Shown piece by piece: positions 25,139-32,579 of a stretch of 64,000 nucleotides of DNA. The translations under genes and the position numbers were made by a program. Positions within the stretch are counted from its first letter, which is position 1. Every line of letters begins with the position of its first letter. A model generated the notes under the pieces. The model was given only the letters and a program-made list of their open reading frames with translations, was not told the DNA's origin and did not search any database. Source of the DNA: Flemingiibacterium sp045634005 (GTDB lineage: Bacteria > Bacillota > Clostridia > Oscillospirales > CAG-272); assembly GCA_045634005.1 (NCBI GenBank), contig JAZQZL010000069.1:8795-72794 (forward strand), written 5' to 3'.

Positions 25139-26677
25139 TTAGCGTGCCCTTACCGCTCCGAGCGCCCACCTCACGTCGCTTTTTGTTAATATTCCCATTG
25201 AAAGTAGAAGTGCCGCGTATACTGTCGCCGCGAGCAGCATCGAGCCTATAGTCGAAGCCCACGTCGGCGAAGCGGCACCGACGTCGAAAAGCCTTAATAC
25301 CGCCGCCGCACCAACGGCTGAAAGCATCGGTCCGAAAAGCGAGCCCCAGAGCTTCGCACGAAATCCGCTCACGCGAGTCAGCCGCCATATACTGAGCGAG
25401 GCGTTTGCCACCTCTGCCATGTATATCGTAACGATATATCCCCAGATTCCTATCCTCGGGCATAAGAGATACACGAAAAGCGTACACATCGCCGCATCGA
25501 GAATATTGACCTTCATACAGTATATCTGCTCACCAAGCCCCTTCAGTATCGCATCAACGGCGTGGTCAAGGTACATCACAGGAATGAGCGGCGCCATAAC
25601 GCGGATAAATTCGCCTGCCGCCGCACTGTCGTAAATAAGCACGCCAAGCTCATATGCAAACATCGACATTATCGCCGAGCAGCCCATCGAAAATATAAGC
25701 GTAAAAGTGAGTGCGCGCGATATCATATAACGTATGTGCACAGAATTTTGCTTCGCGTCAGCCTCGGCAAATTCGGGAATCAAAAGCCCGGTGAAGGAAT
25801 AAAGAAGCGCCGTCGGGAACATTATGACGGGCATTACCATACCGCAAAGCACGCCGTACGTCGCAAGTGCAGTTTCGGCACTTGCAGGATTTTTGCGAAG
25901 TCCTCGAGGGATAAGCATATGCTCAAGCGTAGAAAGCCCCGAGCGCACGTACGCCGCCGCGGCAACGGGTACGGTTATGCCAAAAAGCTCGCGAGTCAGC
26001 CGCCGCCCGACCTCACGCGGCACACCTCCCTTCGCCTTTTCGCGCCGGTCAAAAATATAAAGTAAAAGCGCCACTAAAAACGATGCCGTCTCGGCGAGCG
26101 CGCCCCCGCCGACAAGCGCCATACACGCATATTCTATCCCGTCGGGCACGATATAAAGCATCAAAGTCACGGTAACTCCGACCTTGAAAAGCTGCTCAAA
26201 AATTTGCGTTGCGGCACTTTTGGCTACCTTTCGTACGGCGGTGAAATATCCGTGAAGCACGTTCGAGGCGGCGATAAAGGGTAAGCTCAAGGCAAGCAGG
26301 CGAAGCGAGCGCGTACAGCGCCCGTCAGCGAGCCAATTCTCTGCGACGTAGTCCGCGCCGAGATACAGCAGCAAGCACGCTCCGATACCGCATACGCACG
26401 CATACGCAAGGCAACGCTTTAGCGCCGCGCACACCTCTCTGCTATCCCCGCGGCCAAGCGCCTCGGCGCACATTCTCGTTGCGGCAAGGTTAATGCCTGC
26501 AGCGGCTAGTGTCACCGAAAGCCCGTAGACGCTCATAATAAGCGTAAAAAGTCCCATACCGTCCGCGCCGAGACGACGCGAAACGAACGCATTAAACGCC
26601 ACGCCAAGCACACGCAGCGATAGTGAGGTCACCGTCATAATAAGTCCGTTCAAAATAAACCGACGCAGCACACGCAT
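25139..26677 (-). CDS. SpoVB-like polysaccharide/lipid flippase (MOP superfamily)
   Basis: A 512-aa integral membrane protein with about 14 hydrophobic segments and the MOP-family N terminus (GLIMTVTSLSLRVLGVAFNAFVSRRLGADGMGLFTLIMS), typical of SpoVB. SpoVB proteins are needed for spore cortex formation, probably moving a lipid-linked precursor. The start at 26677 was chosen because the GGAGG ribosome site overlaps the alternative TTG at 26692. Arginine-rich cytoplasmic loops follow the positive-inside rule. Other MOP flippases look alike, so the spore role is inferred from family and from spoIVB and SASP in this window. Confidence 0.85.
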   Translation of the reverse strand: MRVLRRFILNGLIMTVTSLSLRVLGVAFNAFVSRRLGADGMGLFTLIMSVYGLSVTLAAAGINLAATRMCAEALGRGDSREVCAALKRCLAYACVCGIGACLLLYLGADYVAENWLADGRCTRSLRLLALSLPFIAASNVLHGYFTAVRKVAKSAATQIFEQLFKVGVTVTLMLYIVPDGIEYACMALVGGGALAETASFLVALLLYIFDRREKAKGGVPREVGRRLTRELFGITVPVAAAAYVRSGLSTLEHMLIPRGLRKNPASAETALATYGVLCGMVMPVIMFPTALLYSFTGLLIPEFAEADAKQNSVHIRYMISRALTFTLIFSMGCSAIMSMFAYELGVLIYDSAAAGEFIRVMAPLIPVMYLDHAVDAILKGLGEQIYCMKVNILDAAMCTLFVYLLCPRIGIWGYIVTIYMAEVANASLSIWRLTRVSGFRAKLWGSLFGPMLSAVGAAAVLRLFDVGAASPTWASTIGSMLLAATVYAALLLSMGILTKSDVRWALGAVRAR

Positions 26678-26801
26678 CTCTGATACCTCCAAGGCATATA
26701 CTTTGATAGCCGAATATATCCTATATATACGCCTCTGCGCAATTCAAAATCACATTTTCAATTTATTTACAAATATTTTTTGAAATTTTTTTAGAAATAT
26801 C

Positions 26802-26830
26802 TTGCAAACAAGCGAATTATGTAGTATAAT
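26802..26830 (+). promoter_or_regulatory. Promoter of gdhA
   Basis: TTGCAA, 17-bp spacer, TATAAT; a leader of about 55 nt follows. Confidence 0.75.
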
Positions 26831-26892
26831 GGTTACTGTACATTACCATACTAAAATGTGTGGAATCTATTAACAAAAAGAGGTATATACCT

Positions 26893-28248
26893 ATGGCACT
26901 CAAAAACAGCTATCTTGCAAGTGTTTATGAAAACGTTTGCAAAAGAAACCCCGGTGAGACTGAATTCCATCAGACAGTAGAAGAAGTACTCGAGTCCCTC
27001 GAGCCCGTCGCTGAAAGACGCCCCGACCTTATCGAGGCAGGCGTATTCGAGCGTATGGTTGAGCCAGAGCGTCAGATCCAGTTCAGAGTAAGCTGGGTAG
27101 ACGATAACGGCAAGGTTCAGGTTAACCGCGGCTATCGCGTACAGTTCAACTCCGCTATCGGTCCTTACAAGGGCGGTATCAGATTCGCTCCCAACGTTAA
27201 CGCTTCCATTATGAAGTTCCTCGGCTTTGAGCAGACCTTCAAGAACTCCCTCACCAGCCTTCCTATGGGCGGTGCAAAGGGTGGCGCTGACTTCGATCCC
27301 ACCGGAAAGTCCGACGGAGAGATCATGCGCTTCTGCCAGAGCTTCATGACCGAGCTTTCCAAGCACATCGGCGCTGATACTGACGTTCCCGCAGGTGACA
27401 TCGGTGTAGGTGCACGCGAGATCGGTTATATGTACGGTCAGTACAAGAGACTTCGCAACGAGTTCACCGGCGTTCTCACCGGCAAGGGCTTCTCCTACGG
27501 CGGCTCTCTTATCCGTCCCGAGGCTACCGGCTACGGTGCAGTTTACTACGTTGAGAATATGCTCGCTTCCTTCGGCGAAAAGATCGAGGGCAAGACCTTC
27601 GCAGTATCCGGCTTCGGTAACGTCGCTTGGGGTACCGTACAGAAGCTCACCGAGCTTGGCGGTAAGGTTGTTACCATCTCCGGTCCCGACGGTTACATAT
27701 ACGATAAGGACGGCGTAAGCACTCCCGAGAAGATCGCATATATGCTCGAAATGCGCAACTCCTGCCGCAACAAGGTTCAGGACTACGCAGACAAATTCGG
27801 CGTTCCCTTCTTTGCAGGCCAGAAGCCTTGGGGCGAAAAGGTTGACGTTATTATGCCTTGCGCAACCCAGAACGAGGTTAACCTCGACGAGGCAAAGAAG
27901 ATCGTTGCAAACGGCGTTAAGTACTACGTTGAGGTTTCCAATATGCCTACCACTAACGAGGCTGTTGCATACCTCAAGGCAAACAAGGTTGTCGTTGCTC
28001 CCTCGAAGGCAGTTAACGCAGGCGGCGTATCCGTTTCCGGTCTCGAAATGAGCCAGAACTCTATGCGCTACAGCTGGACGGCAGAAGAGGTTGATGCAAA
28101 GCTCAAGCAGATTATGAAGAACATCTACGATTCTTCCGTTAAGGCAGCTAAGGAATACGGTATGGAAGGCGACCTCGTTGCAGGCGCTAACATCGCCGGC
28201 TTCCTCAAGGTTGCTGAGGCTATGAAGGCTCAGGGTATTGCATACTAA
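26893..28248 (+). CDS. gdhA: NADP-type glutamate dehydrogenase (hexameric, ~450 aa class)
   Basis: Interconverts glutamate and 2-oxoglutarate plus ammonia. The 451-aa protein has the family signature with catalytic Lys in LPMGGAKGGADFDP, DVPAGDIGVGAREIGYM, the TGYG stretch and the dinucleotide-binding VSGFGNVAWGT. Length and composition match the NADP-linked biosynthetic enzyme of anaerobes. Start ATG 26893 follows AGAGG. Restricted codon usage suggests high expression. Strong promoter and convergent terminator. Confidence 0.95.
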   Translation: MALKNSYLASVYENVCKRNPGETEFHQTVEEVLESLEPVAERRPDLIEAGVFERMVEPERQIQFRVSWVDDNGKVQVNRGYRVQFNSAIGPYKGGIRFAPNVNASIMKFLGFEQTFKNSLTSLPMGGAKGGADFDPTGKSDGEIMRFCQSFMTELSKHIGADTDVPAGDIGVGAREIGYMYGQYKRLRNEFTGVLTGKGFSYGGSLIRPEATGYGAVYYVENMLASFGEKIEGKTFAVSGFGNVAWGTVQKLTELGGKVVTISGPDGYIYDKDGVSTPEKIAYMLEMRNSCRNKVQDYADKFGVPFFAGQKPWGEKVDVIMPCATQNEVNLDEAKKIVANGVKYYVEVSNMPTTNEAVAYLKANKVVVAPSKAVNAGGVSVSGLEMSQNSMRYSWTAEEVDAKLKQIMKNIYDSSVKAAKEYGMEGDLVAGANIAGFLKVAEAMKAQGIAY

Positions 28249-28264
28249 TTGAGAAAAACAGCAA

Positions 28265-28300
28265 AAGGACAGAGGATTTACTCCTCTGTCCTTCTTTTAT
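28265..28300. terminator. Bidirectional terminator between gdhA and M24 operon
   Basis: 12-bp perfect stem AAGGACAGAGGA / TCCTCTGTCCTT, TTTAC loop, followed by CTTTTAT. Confidence 0.88.
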
Positions 28301-28309
28301 TTAAGCTTA

Positions 28310-29497
28310 TCAGCAATCGATCTCAAAGAGCTTTCTCGGGTAGTTGGTGAGATTTTCTGCGTAACCGTTCTTTACGCAGACAACGTCCTCCATACGAAGA
28401 CCTGTCTTGGTCTTTGCAGAGCCGAGGAAGATGTCAACGCAGAAGGTCATATTTTCCTCAAGCAAATAATCCGAGGTCGTTTCGATCCACGGAGCCTCGC
28501 CCTCCATAGTGCCGTTACCGTGGCAAGGGCCGTAAAGGAGCCAATCGCCATATCCCATTTTCGTTACGTTTTCGATATGGAACTTCGCAACGTCGCACGC
28601 AGGGGTGCCTGCCTTAAGCATATCGATAACGTCCGCCTGTGCCTTGTAGCCGACCTCGATGAGCTCGCGCTGCTCGTCAGTCGCCTTGCCGAAAACTGCG
28701 GGGCGTCCGATGCTCGAAGCGTAGCCGTCAACTCTCGCGCCGATCTGAAGGAAGGTCATATCGCCCTTCTTTATCTGCTTGTTTCTCGGACGGCTGATAG
28801 CCTGGTTTGAGCCTTCACCGGTGAGCACCCACAGAGGGTACGATTCTCTTTCCGCGCCAAGCTCGTGCATCTTGCCAAGCGCAAGACCGACCACCTGCTG
28901 CTCGGTCATACCGACGCGGATATTCTCGAGCACGTAGTCGAAGGTCTTTGCGGTGATCTCTGCCGCCGCTCTCATACAGGCAAGCTCGTTCTCGGTCTTT
29001 CTCATACGGATGGTGTTTACGATAGCGTCAGCCTTTTCGATCTTCACGTCGCCGTAAACGGAAAGCGACTCGCGAAGTGCCTCGTAAACGCCGATTGTCA
29101 TAAGCGGAAGTCCCGCAACACCGAAGCGCTTAACCGACGACTTGCCGAGAAGTCTTTCGAAAACGGTGTTGAATGTGTCGAGCTTCTTGCCGGGATACTC
29201 CGGCTCGGACGACTCTCTGAATGCCTTCAGAAGGCAAATTTCGTCGATCATCGAGCGGTCAGATGCATAGGTGTAGCTCTCGGGACCGATGAGGAGAAGC
29301 GGATCGCCCTCTCTCGGGATAAGCACGCCCGCGGTTTCGAACGAGGGCCAATATGCCGAGAAATAGCGCACGAACTGCGGCTCGGCCTCGTTGCCGTATG
29401 CGAGAATAAGGTCGTAGCCCTCCGCCTTCATAGCAGCCTGAACCTTTTTGACACGCTCCTTGTATTCTTCTCTCGGAATAGATGGGATGTTAAGCAT
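28310..29497 (-). CDS. M24-family creatinase-like protein lacking metal ligands, paralogue 2
   Basis: A 395-aa homologue of the protein at 11386-12558, collinear throughout (ARYFSGFWPLFERAGV versus VRYFSAYWPSFETAGV). The catalytic-type His is kept in GPCHGNG. Both Asp ligands of metal-dependent M24 peptidases are absent: FLQIGARVDGY and YASSIGRP. The first C-terminal Glu is Asp (CVDIFLG) and the last Glu is kept (RMEDVV). A metal-independent hydrolase of the creatinase type is the best guess. Last gene of an ASRT - phosphotriesterase-like - M24 operon, 5 bp after the upstream stop. Start chosen by AAAGGAA. Confidence 0.85.
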   Translation of the reverse strand: MLNIPSIPREEYKERVKKVQAAMKAEGYDLILAYGNEAEPQFVRYFSAYWPSFETAGVLIPREGDPLLLIGPESYTYASDRSMIDEICLLKAFRESSEPEYPGKKLDTFNTVFERLLGKSSVKRFGVAGLPLMTIGVYEALRESLSVYGDVKIEKADAIVNTIRMRKTENELACMRAAAEITAKTFDYVLENIRVGMTEQQVVGLALGKMHELGAERESYPLWVLTGEGSNQAISRPRNKQIKKGDMTFLQIGARVDGYASSIGRPAVFGKATDEQRELIEVGYKAQADVIDMLKAGTPACDVAKFHIENVTKMGYGDWLLYGPCHGNGTMEGEAPWIETTSDYLLEENMTFCVDIFLGSAKTKTGLRMEDVVCVKNGYAENLTNYPRKLFEIDC

Positions 29498-29502
29498 AAT
29501 AT

Positions 29503-30540
29503 TTATTCCTTTCCACACAGCCAATCGGCCGGATTTTTTACTAACATTGTTTTAATATCGTTTTCGCTGATACCCTCGTCCTCCATCATCGGAACGATGT
29601 TGGAGAGCACGTGGTCGTAACCCCAACCGCCGTATGCGTGAAGGAGATTTTTTAGGCATACGTCGCAGGACAAAAGGATCTGTCCCACGTAGCCGTCGTC
29701 GATCATCTTCTTGAGAAGCGCAACTCTGTCCGTGTCGTGAACGAACAGTCCGTAGCCCGAATTGCGGACCTCTCGGCGAATGTAGTACTCCTTGCCGAAG
29801 TTGTCAAGCTCAACGTAAACGCCTTTTTTAAGAAGCTCGTATATGTACTCGCTGCGGTTTTCAACGTCAATGTGGCTGATGCAGATCCTATCGGGTGCAA
29901 CTCCTTCACCGAGAAGGATATCCGCCGCCTCTATTCCGTTGACTGTCCACGGGTTTATGTGTACGTTGATCGCAACGCCCGTCGCCTTCTGCGCTATCGC
30001 CGCCGCTCGAAGCACCTTGCGCTCCTTATCGTCGAAAATCTCGCTTATGCCGATTTCGCCGATATATCCGGCGCATACGCCGTCTATACCCTCGTCAAGC
30101 TCGCATATCATAAGCTCGGCTACCTCGGCGTCCGTCATCTCGGCAAGCTCTTTCGGATGCGTTTCTCCGACGTAGAAGCCCGTGCCCATTATAATGTTGA
30201 GCCCGGTCTTTTCGGATATACGTGCAAGCGCCGCGGGATCTCTGCCGATACCCGGAAGCGATGCGTCAACCACCGTGTTGCCGCCTGCATTTTTGAAAAA
30301 CTCAAGCTCGCGTACGGCAAGCTCCTCGCTGTCGAGAAGCAGATTATCCTTCAGCGCATAACAGTCGCGGCTCAAAATACCGAGATTCCACATCTCAACG
30401 GGCTGTGTCGCCGGATCGTCTATGCCCTTTATGGGCAACGCCTGATAAAATGCCGTAAGGTCAAGTAATACGTGCTCGTGTGTCGTCGTGGTTTTAAGCT
30501 CGTCACGCGACAGCACCTTGCATACGCTCTTTACGCTCAT
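29503..30540 (-). CDS. Phosphotriesterase-family (amidohydrolase superfamily) protein
   Basis: A 345-aa TIM-barrel metal hydrolase. Ligand motifs can be followed: HEH near residue 23 (THEHVLLD), a Glu bridging position in GEIGIS (Glu as in Php-type members rather than carbamylated Lys), NVHINPW, ISHID and the strand-8 Asp in LSCDVC. Family members hydrolyse lactones, phosphotriesters or sugar lactones. It sits between the ASRT gene (10 bp) and the M24 gene (5 bp) with AGGAGG ribosome sites, so one polycistronic unit is likely. Substrate unknown; a lactonase is plausible. Confidence 0.85.
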   Translation of the reverse strand: MSVKSVCKVLSRDELKTTTTHEHVLLDLTAFYQALPIKGIDDPATQPVEMWNLGILSRDCYALKDNLLLDSEELAVRELEFFKNAGGNTVVDASLPGIGRDPAALARISEKTGLNIIMGTGFYVGETHPKELAEMTDAEVAELMICELDEGIDGVCAGYIGEIGISEIFDDKERKVLRAAAIAQKATGVAINVHINPWTVNGIEAADILLGEGVAPDRICISHIDVENRSEYIYELLKKGVYVELDNFGKEYYIRREVRNSGYGLFVHDTDRVALLKKMIDDGYVGQILLSCDVCLKNLLHAYGGWGYDHVLSNIVPMMEDEGISENDIKTMLVKNPADWLCGKE

Positions 30541-30550
30541 ATCTGCCTCC

Positions 30551-30922
30551 TTATTCACTCTGAGCCATAAGCGCCATATAAGCCATATTCGACTGCTGTA
30601 CGTCAAGTCTGCCGTACTGTACTATAACGCCGATATCGCTTTTTATTTCCATTGAATACTGAACTCCGACGCCAATCTCAAGTCCGCCGAGCACTTCCTT
30701 TTCGTCCGTCTTGAAGCATCTGATGCGCTTTGCCGGAACTGTGTACGGAATGTTCTCGACGGGCTCACGGTCCTCAAAGTAAATACTGATAAGAACGTGC
30801 GCGTCCTCGCTGTTGGTGTTGAGTATCATTACGCTTTCGTGTCCGATATACTCGGCATCGGGATCGGGCTTTGGCGACGGACGGTATCCGTCAACTATGT
30901 ACCACTGTTTCTTTCCGCTCAA
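30551..30922 (-). CDS. ASRT-family (PF07100-like) small protein, paralogue 2
   Basis: A 123-aa protein with the same pattern as 11022-11372: YIVDGYRPSP, GHESVMILN, ISIYFEDREPV, AKRIRCFKTD and VIVQYGRLDVQQSNMAYM. The FEDREPV and RxDVQQSN elements are close to the family consensus, so this copy is the more typical one. The TTG at 30922 has GGAAGG at proper distance; a GTG at 30931 would overlap that site. First gene of the operon ASRT - phosphotriesterase-like - M24 and divergent from an AraC regulator. Confidence 0.85.
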   Translation of the reverse strand: MSGKKQWYIVDGYRPSPKPDPDAEYIGHESVMILNTNSEDAHVLISIYFEDREPVENIPYTVPAKRIRCFKTDEKEVLGGLEIGVGVQYSMEIKSDIGVIVQYGRLDVQQSNMAYMALMAQSE

Positions 30923-30964
30923 TACAGGCACCTTCCTTTCTATATTTTCATTTTACCTGTTTTT

Positions 30965-30999
30965 AGTATAGGATTCTATGGGATTTCACGGACTGAAAT
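30965..30999 (-). promoter_or_regulatory. Probable regulated promoter region of second ASRT operon
   Basis: A minus-strand TATACT (-10) lies at 30965-30970. At the -35 position there is no consensus, but an inverted repeat ATTTCA-N5-TGAAAT (30983-30999) covers it, as expected for activator control. Confidence 0.45.
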
Positions 31000-31026
31000 T
31001 AGTAAAACAAGACATCGGCAAACCGA

Positions 31027-31055
31027 TTGACATAAGGGATAATAAATGGTATACT
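31027..31055 (+). promoter_or_regulatory. Promoter of araC-family gene at 31078
   Basis: TTGACA, 17-bp spacer, TATACT; the leader is only about 15 nt and holds AGGAGGG. Confidence 0.8.
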
Positions 31056-31077
31056 AAACACAGAGAGGAGGGATACT

Positions 31078-31983
31078 GTGAATAAGGACGTACCGCTCAT
31101 AAAAAAAGAAGACCTTTTCAGCGAAAACGGTAGCGTGCATATACACCTTTCAAACGAATACAAGGACTACGTCGGAATCTTGCACAAGCACAAATTCATC
31201 GAGATCGTATATATAGTTTCGGGCAAAGCGCGCCACGTTATAAACGAGAATGAATATTTCGTAAAAAAGGGCGACGTTTCCGTCATAAACCCGTCCGAAG
31301 CGCACGCGTTTTACGCGGACACGGAATGTGACGAGGAGTTTGTCGCATATGACCTTATGTTCACTCCCGACTTTATCGACCGCGCCTGCCTCGAAGGCGA
31401 CGGCTTCTCCGAACTTTCCGACTCATTTATGTTCTATTCCCTCTTTCCCGACGAAAAGGAGTTCAAGAAGCGATTCAATCTCGTCCCGAGCTGCGGCTTC
31501 GTGCTTGAAACGGTTTTCGAGCGGATATATCACGAATACAAGGGTAAGAAAAACGGATACATAAACCTTATCCGTGTTTACAGTGCAGAAATTATTATAA
31601 AGCTGCTACGCCGTATCGGGGACCTTAAAAAGAGCCATATTTCGGAGTCGCAGCGCCAGATCGTAGCAAAGGTGATCGAATACGTTGAAAACAATTACAG
31701 CATAAAAATAAACACAGAGGAAATAGCCTCTAAAATGTTTTTCAACAAGGACTACATATCAAAGCTGTTTAAAAGCGAAACGGGACAGTCGATCTCCGAA
31801 TTTGTCCGTGAGATACGCTTGAAGGAAGCCTGCCGACAGATCGCGTCAACTGACAGAAACATCACCGAGATCGCGTACGACTGCGGCTTCGGCGATATTA
31901 AAACCTTCTATTCGCTATTCAAAAAATACGTCGGCTGTACGCCAAAGGTGTACCGCGACGGTATATCGGAAGAGAAAAACTAA
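31078..31983 (+). CDS. AraC-family transcriptional regulator (cupin + double HTH)
   Basis: A 301-aa regulator. The cupin half contains HKHKFIEIVYIVSGKARHVI and GDVSVINPSEAH. The C-terminal AraC domain (about 200-298) ends ITEIAYDCGFGDIKTFYSLFKKYVGCTPKVYR. The start is GTG with GAGGAGGG. It is divergent from the ASRT/phosphotriesterase-like/M24 operon and probably its activator. A strong consensus promoter suggests constitutive expression. Confidence 0.88.
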   Translation: MNKDVPLIKKEDLFSENGSVHIHLSNEYKDYVGILHKHKFIEIVYIVSGKARHVINENEYFVKKGDVSVINPSEAHAFYADTECDEEFVAYDLMFTPDFIDRACLEGDGFSELSDSFMFYSLFPDEKEFKKRFNLVPSCGFVLETVFERIYHEYKGKKNGYINLIRVYSAEIIIKLLRRIGDLKKSHISESQRQIVAKVIEYVENNYSIKINTEEIASKMFFNKDYISKLFKSETGQSISEFVREIRLKEACRQIASTDRNITEIAYDCGFGDIKTFYSLFKKYVGCTPKVYRDGISEEKN

Positions 31984-32074
31984 AAAGCAAATACTTTTTA
32001 TCATCACCATTTTACCACCGCCGTTTGAAATTACCATTCATATAACTCTTATTAGCGCAGATAATAATATCAGA

Positions 32075-32122
32075 GCCGGGCGAAACGCTCTTGGCTCAAT
32101 TAACAGACGTGTTTTGCCCGGC
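32075..32122. repeat. 12-bp imperfect inverted repeat upstream of SASP gene
   Basis: GCCGGGCGAAAC and GTTTTGCCCGGC (one mismatch) with a 24-base loop, in the 223-bp gap between the AraC gene and the SASP gene. No T-run follows. No convincing sigma-G promoter was recognised in the gap. Confidence 0.5.
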
Positions 32123-32206
32123 ACATTTGTGGCGGTTTTACGAATTATCGTGAAAGCAGCAAGGCAGGTCGATAATATAGATATTTCTTAATAAGGAGAA
32201 ACAACT

Positions 32207-32407
32207 ATGTCTAGCAATAAGATCGTAGTTCCCGAGGCTAAGGCAGCCCTCGAGCAGTTCAAGATGGAAGCAGCAAGCGAGGTTGGCGTAAACTTAAAGC
32301 AGGGCTACAACGGCGAGCTCACCTCCCGTCAGGCAGGTTCCATCGGCGGTCAGATGGTTAAGAAGATGATCGAAAAGTACGAGAACGACCTCAAGGCAGG
32401 CAAATAA
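32207..32407 (+). CDS. Alpha/beta-type small acid-soluble spore protein
   Basis: A 66-aa DNA-binding spore protein that coats and protects spore DNA and is degraded at germination. It matches the family closely: an N-terminal Val-Pro-Glu-Ala segment, the GPR protease site region FKMEAASEVGV, then the DNA-binding GYNGELTSRQAGSIGGQMVKKMI. Ribosome site AAGGAG. It is monocistronic with a strong terminator. Expected to be forespore (sigma-G) expressed, though no promoter could be assigned. Confidence 0.95.
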   Translation: MSSNKIVVPEAKAALEQFKMEAASEVGVNLKQGYNGELTSRQAGSIGGQMVKKMIEKYENDLKAGK

Positions 32408-32425
32408 GTCACTTTGACTTACAGT

Positions 32426-32458
32426 GCGGTCCCACTGCGGTGGGACCGCTTCTTTTTT
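32426..32458 (+). terminator. Terminator of SASP gene
   Basis: Perfect 10-bp GC-rich stem GCGGTCCCAC / GTGGGACCGC, TGCG loop, then TTCTTTTTT. Confidence 0.93.
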
Positions 32459-32481
32459 ACCGGTCTTTTGCCGAAAATCTA

Positions 32482-32510
32482 TTGACAAACGTGTTCGATT
32501 CTGTTATCAT
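32482..32510 (+). promoter_or_regulatory. Promoter of GH51 gene
   Basis: TTGACA, 17-bp spacer, TATCAT. Confidence 0.8.
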
Positions 32511-32515
32511 CAATG

Positions 32516-32548
32516 TAACCGATATATTATACATATAGATATCGGTTA
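32516..32548. promoter_or_regulatory. Operator-like inverted repeat after the GH51 promoter
   Basis: TAACCGATAT and ATATCGGTTA, perfect 10-bp arms with a 13-bp spacer, starting 5 bp after the -10. The position over the transcription start fits a repressor site. No LacI or GntR gene lies nearby. Confidence 0.55.
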
Positions 32549-32579
32549 TAAATACACACCTGATACGGAGCTAGCTATT

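Noticed and set aside
32130..32180. Sigma-G promoter of the SASP gene
   Set aside because: TGAAAG and GATAATA at 17-18 bp are suggestive, but the match to the consensus is too poor to annotate.
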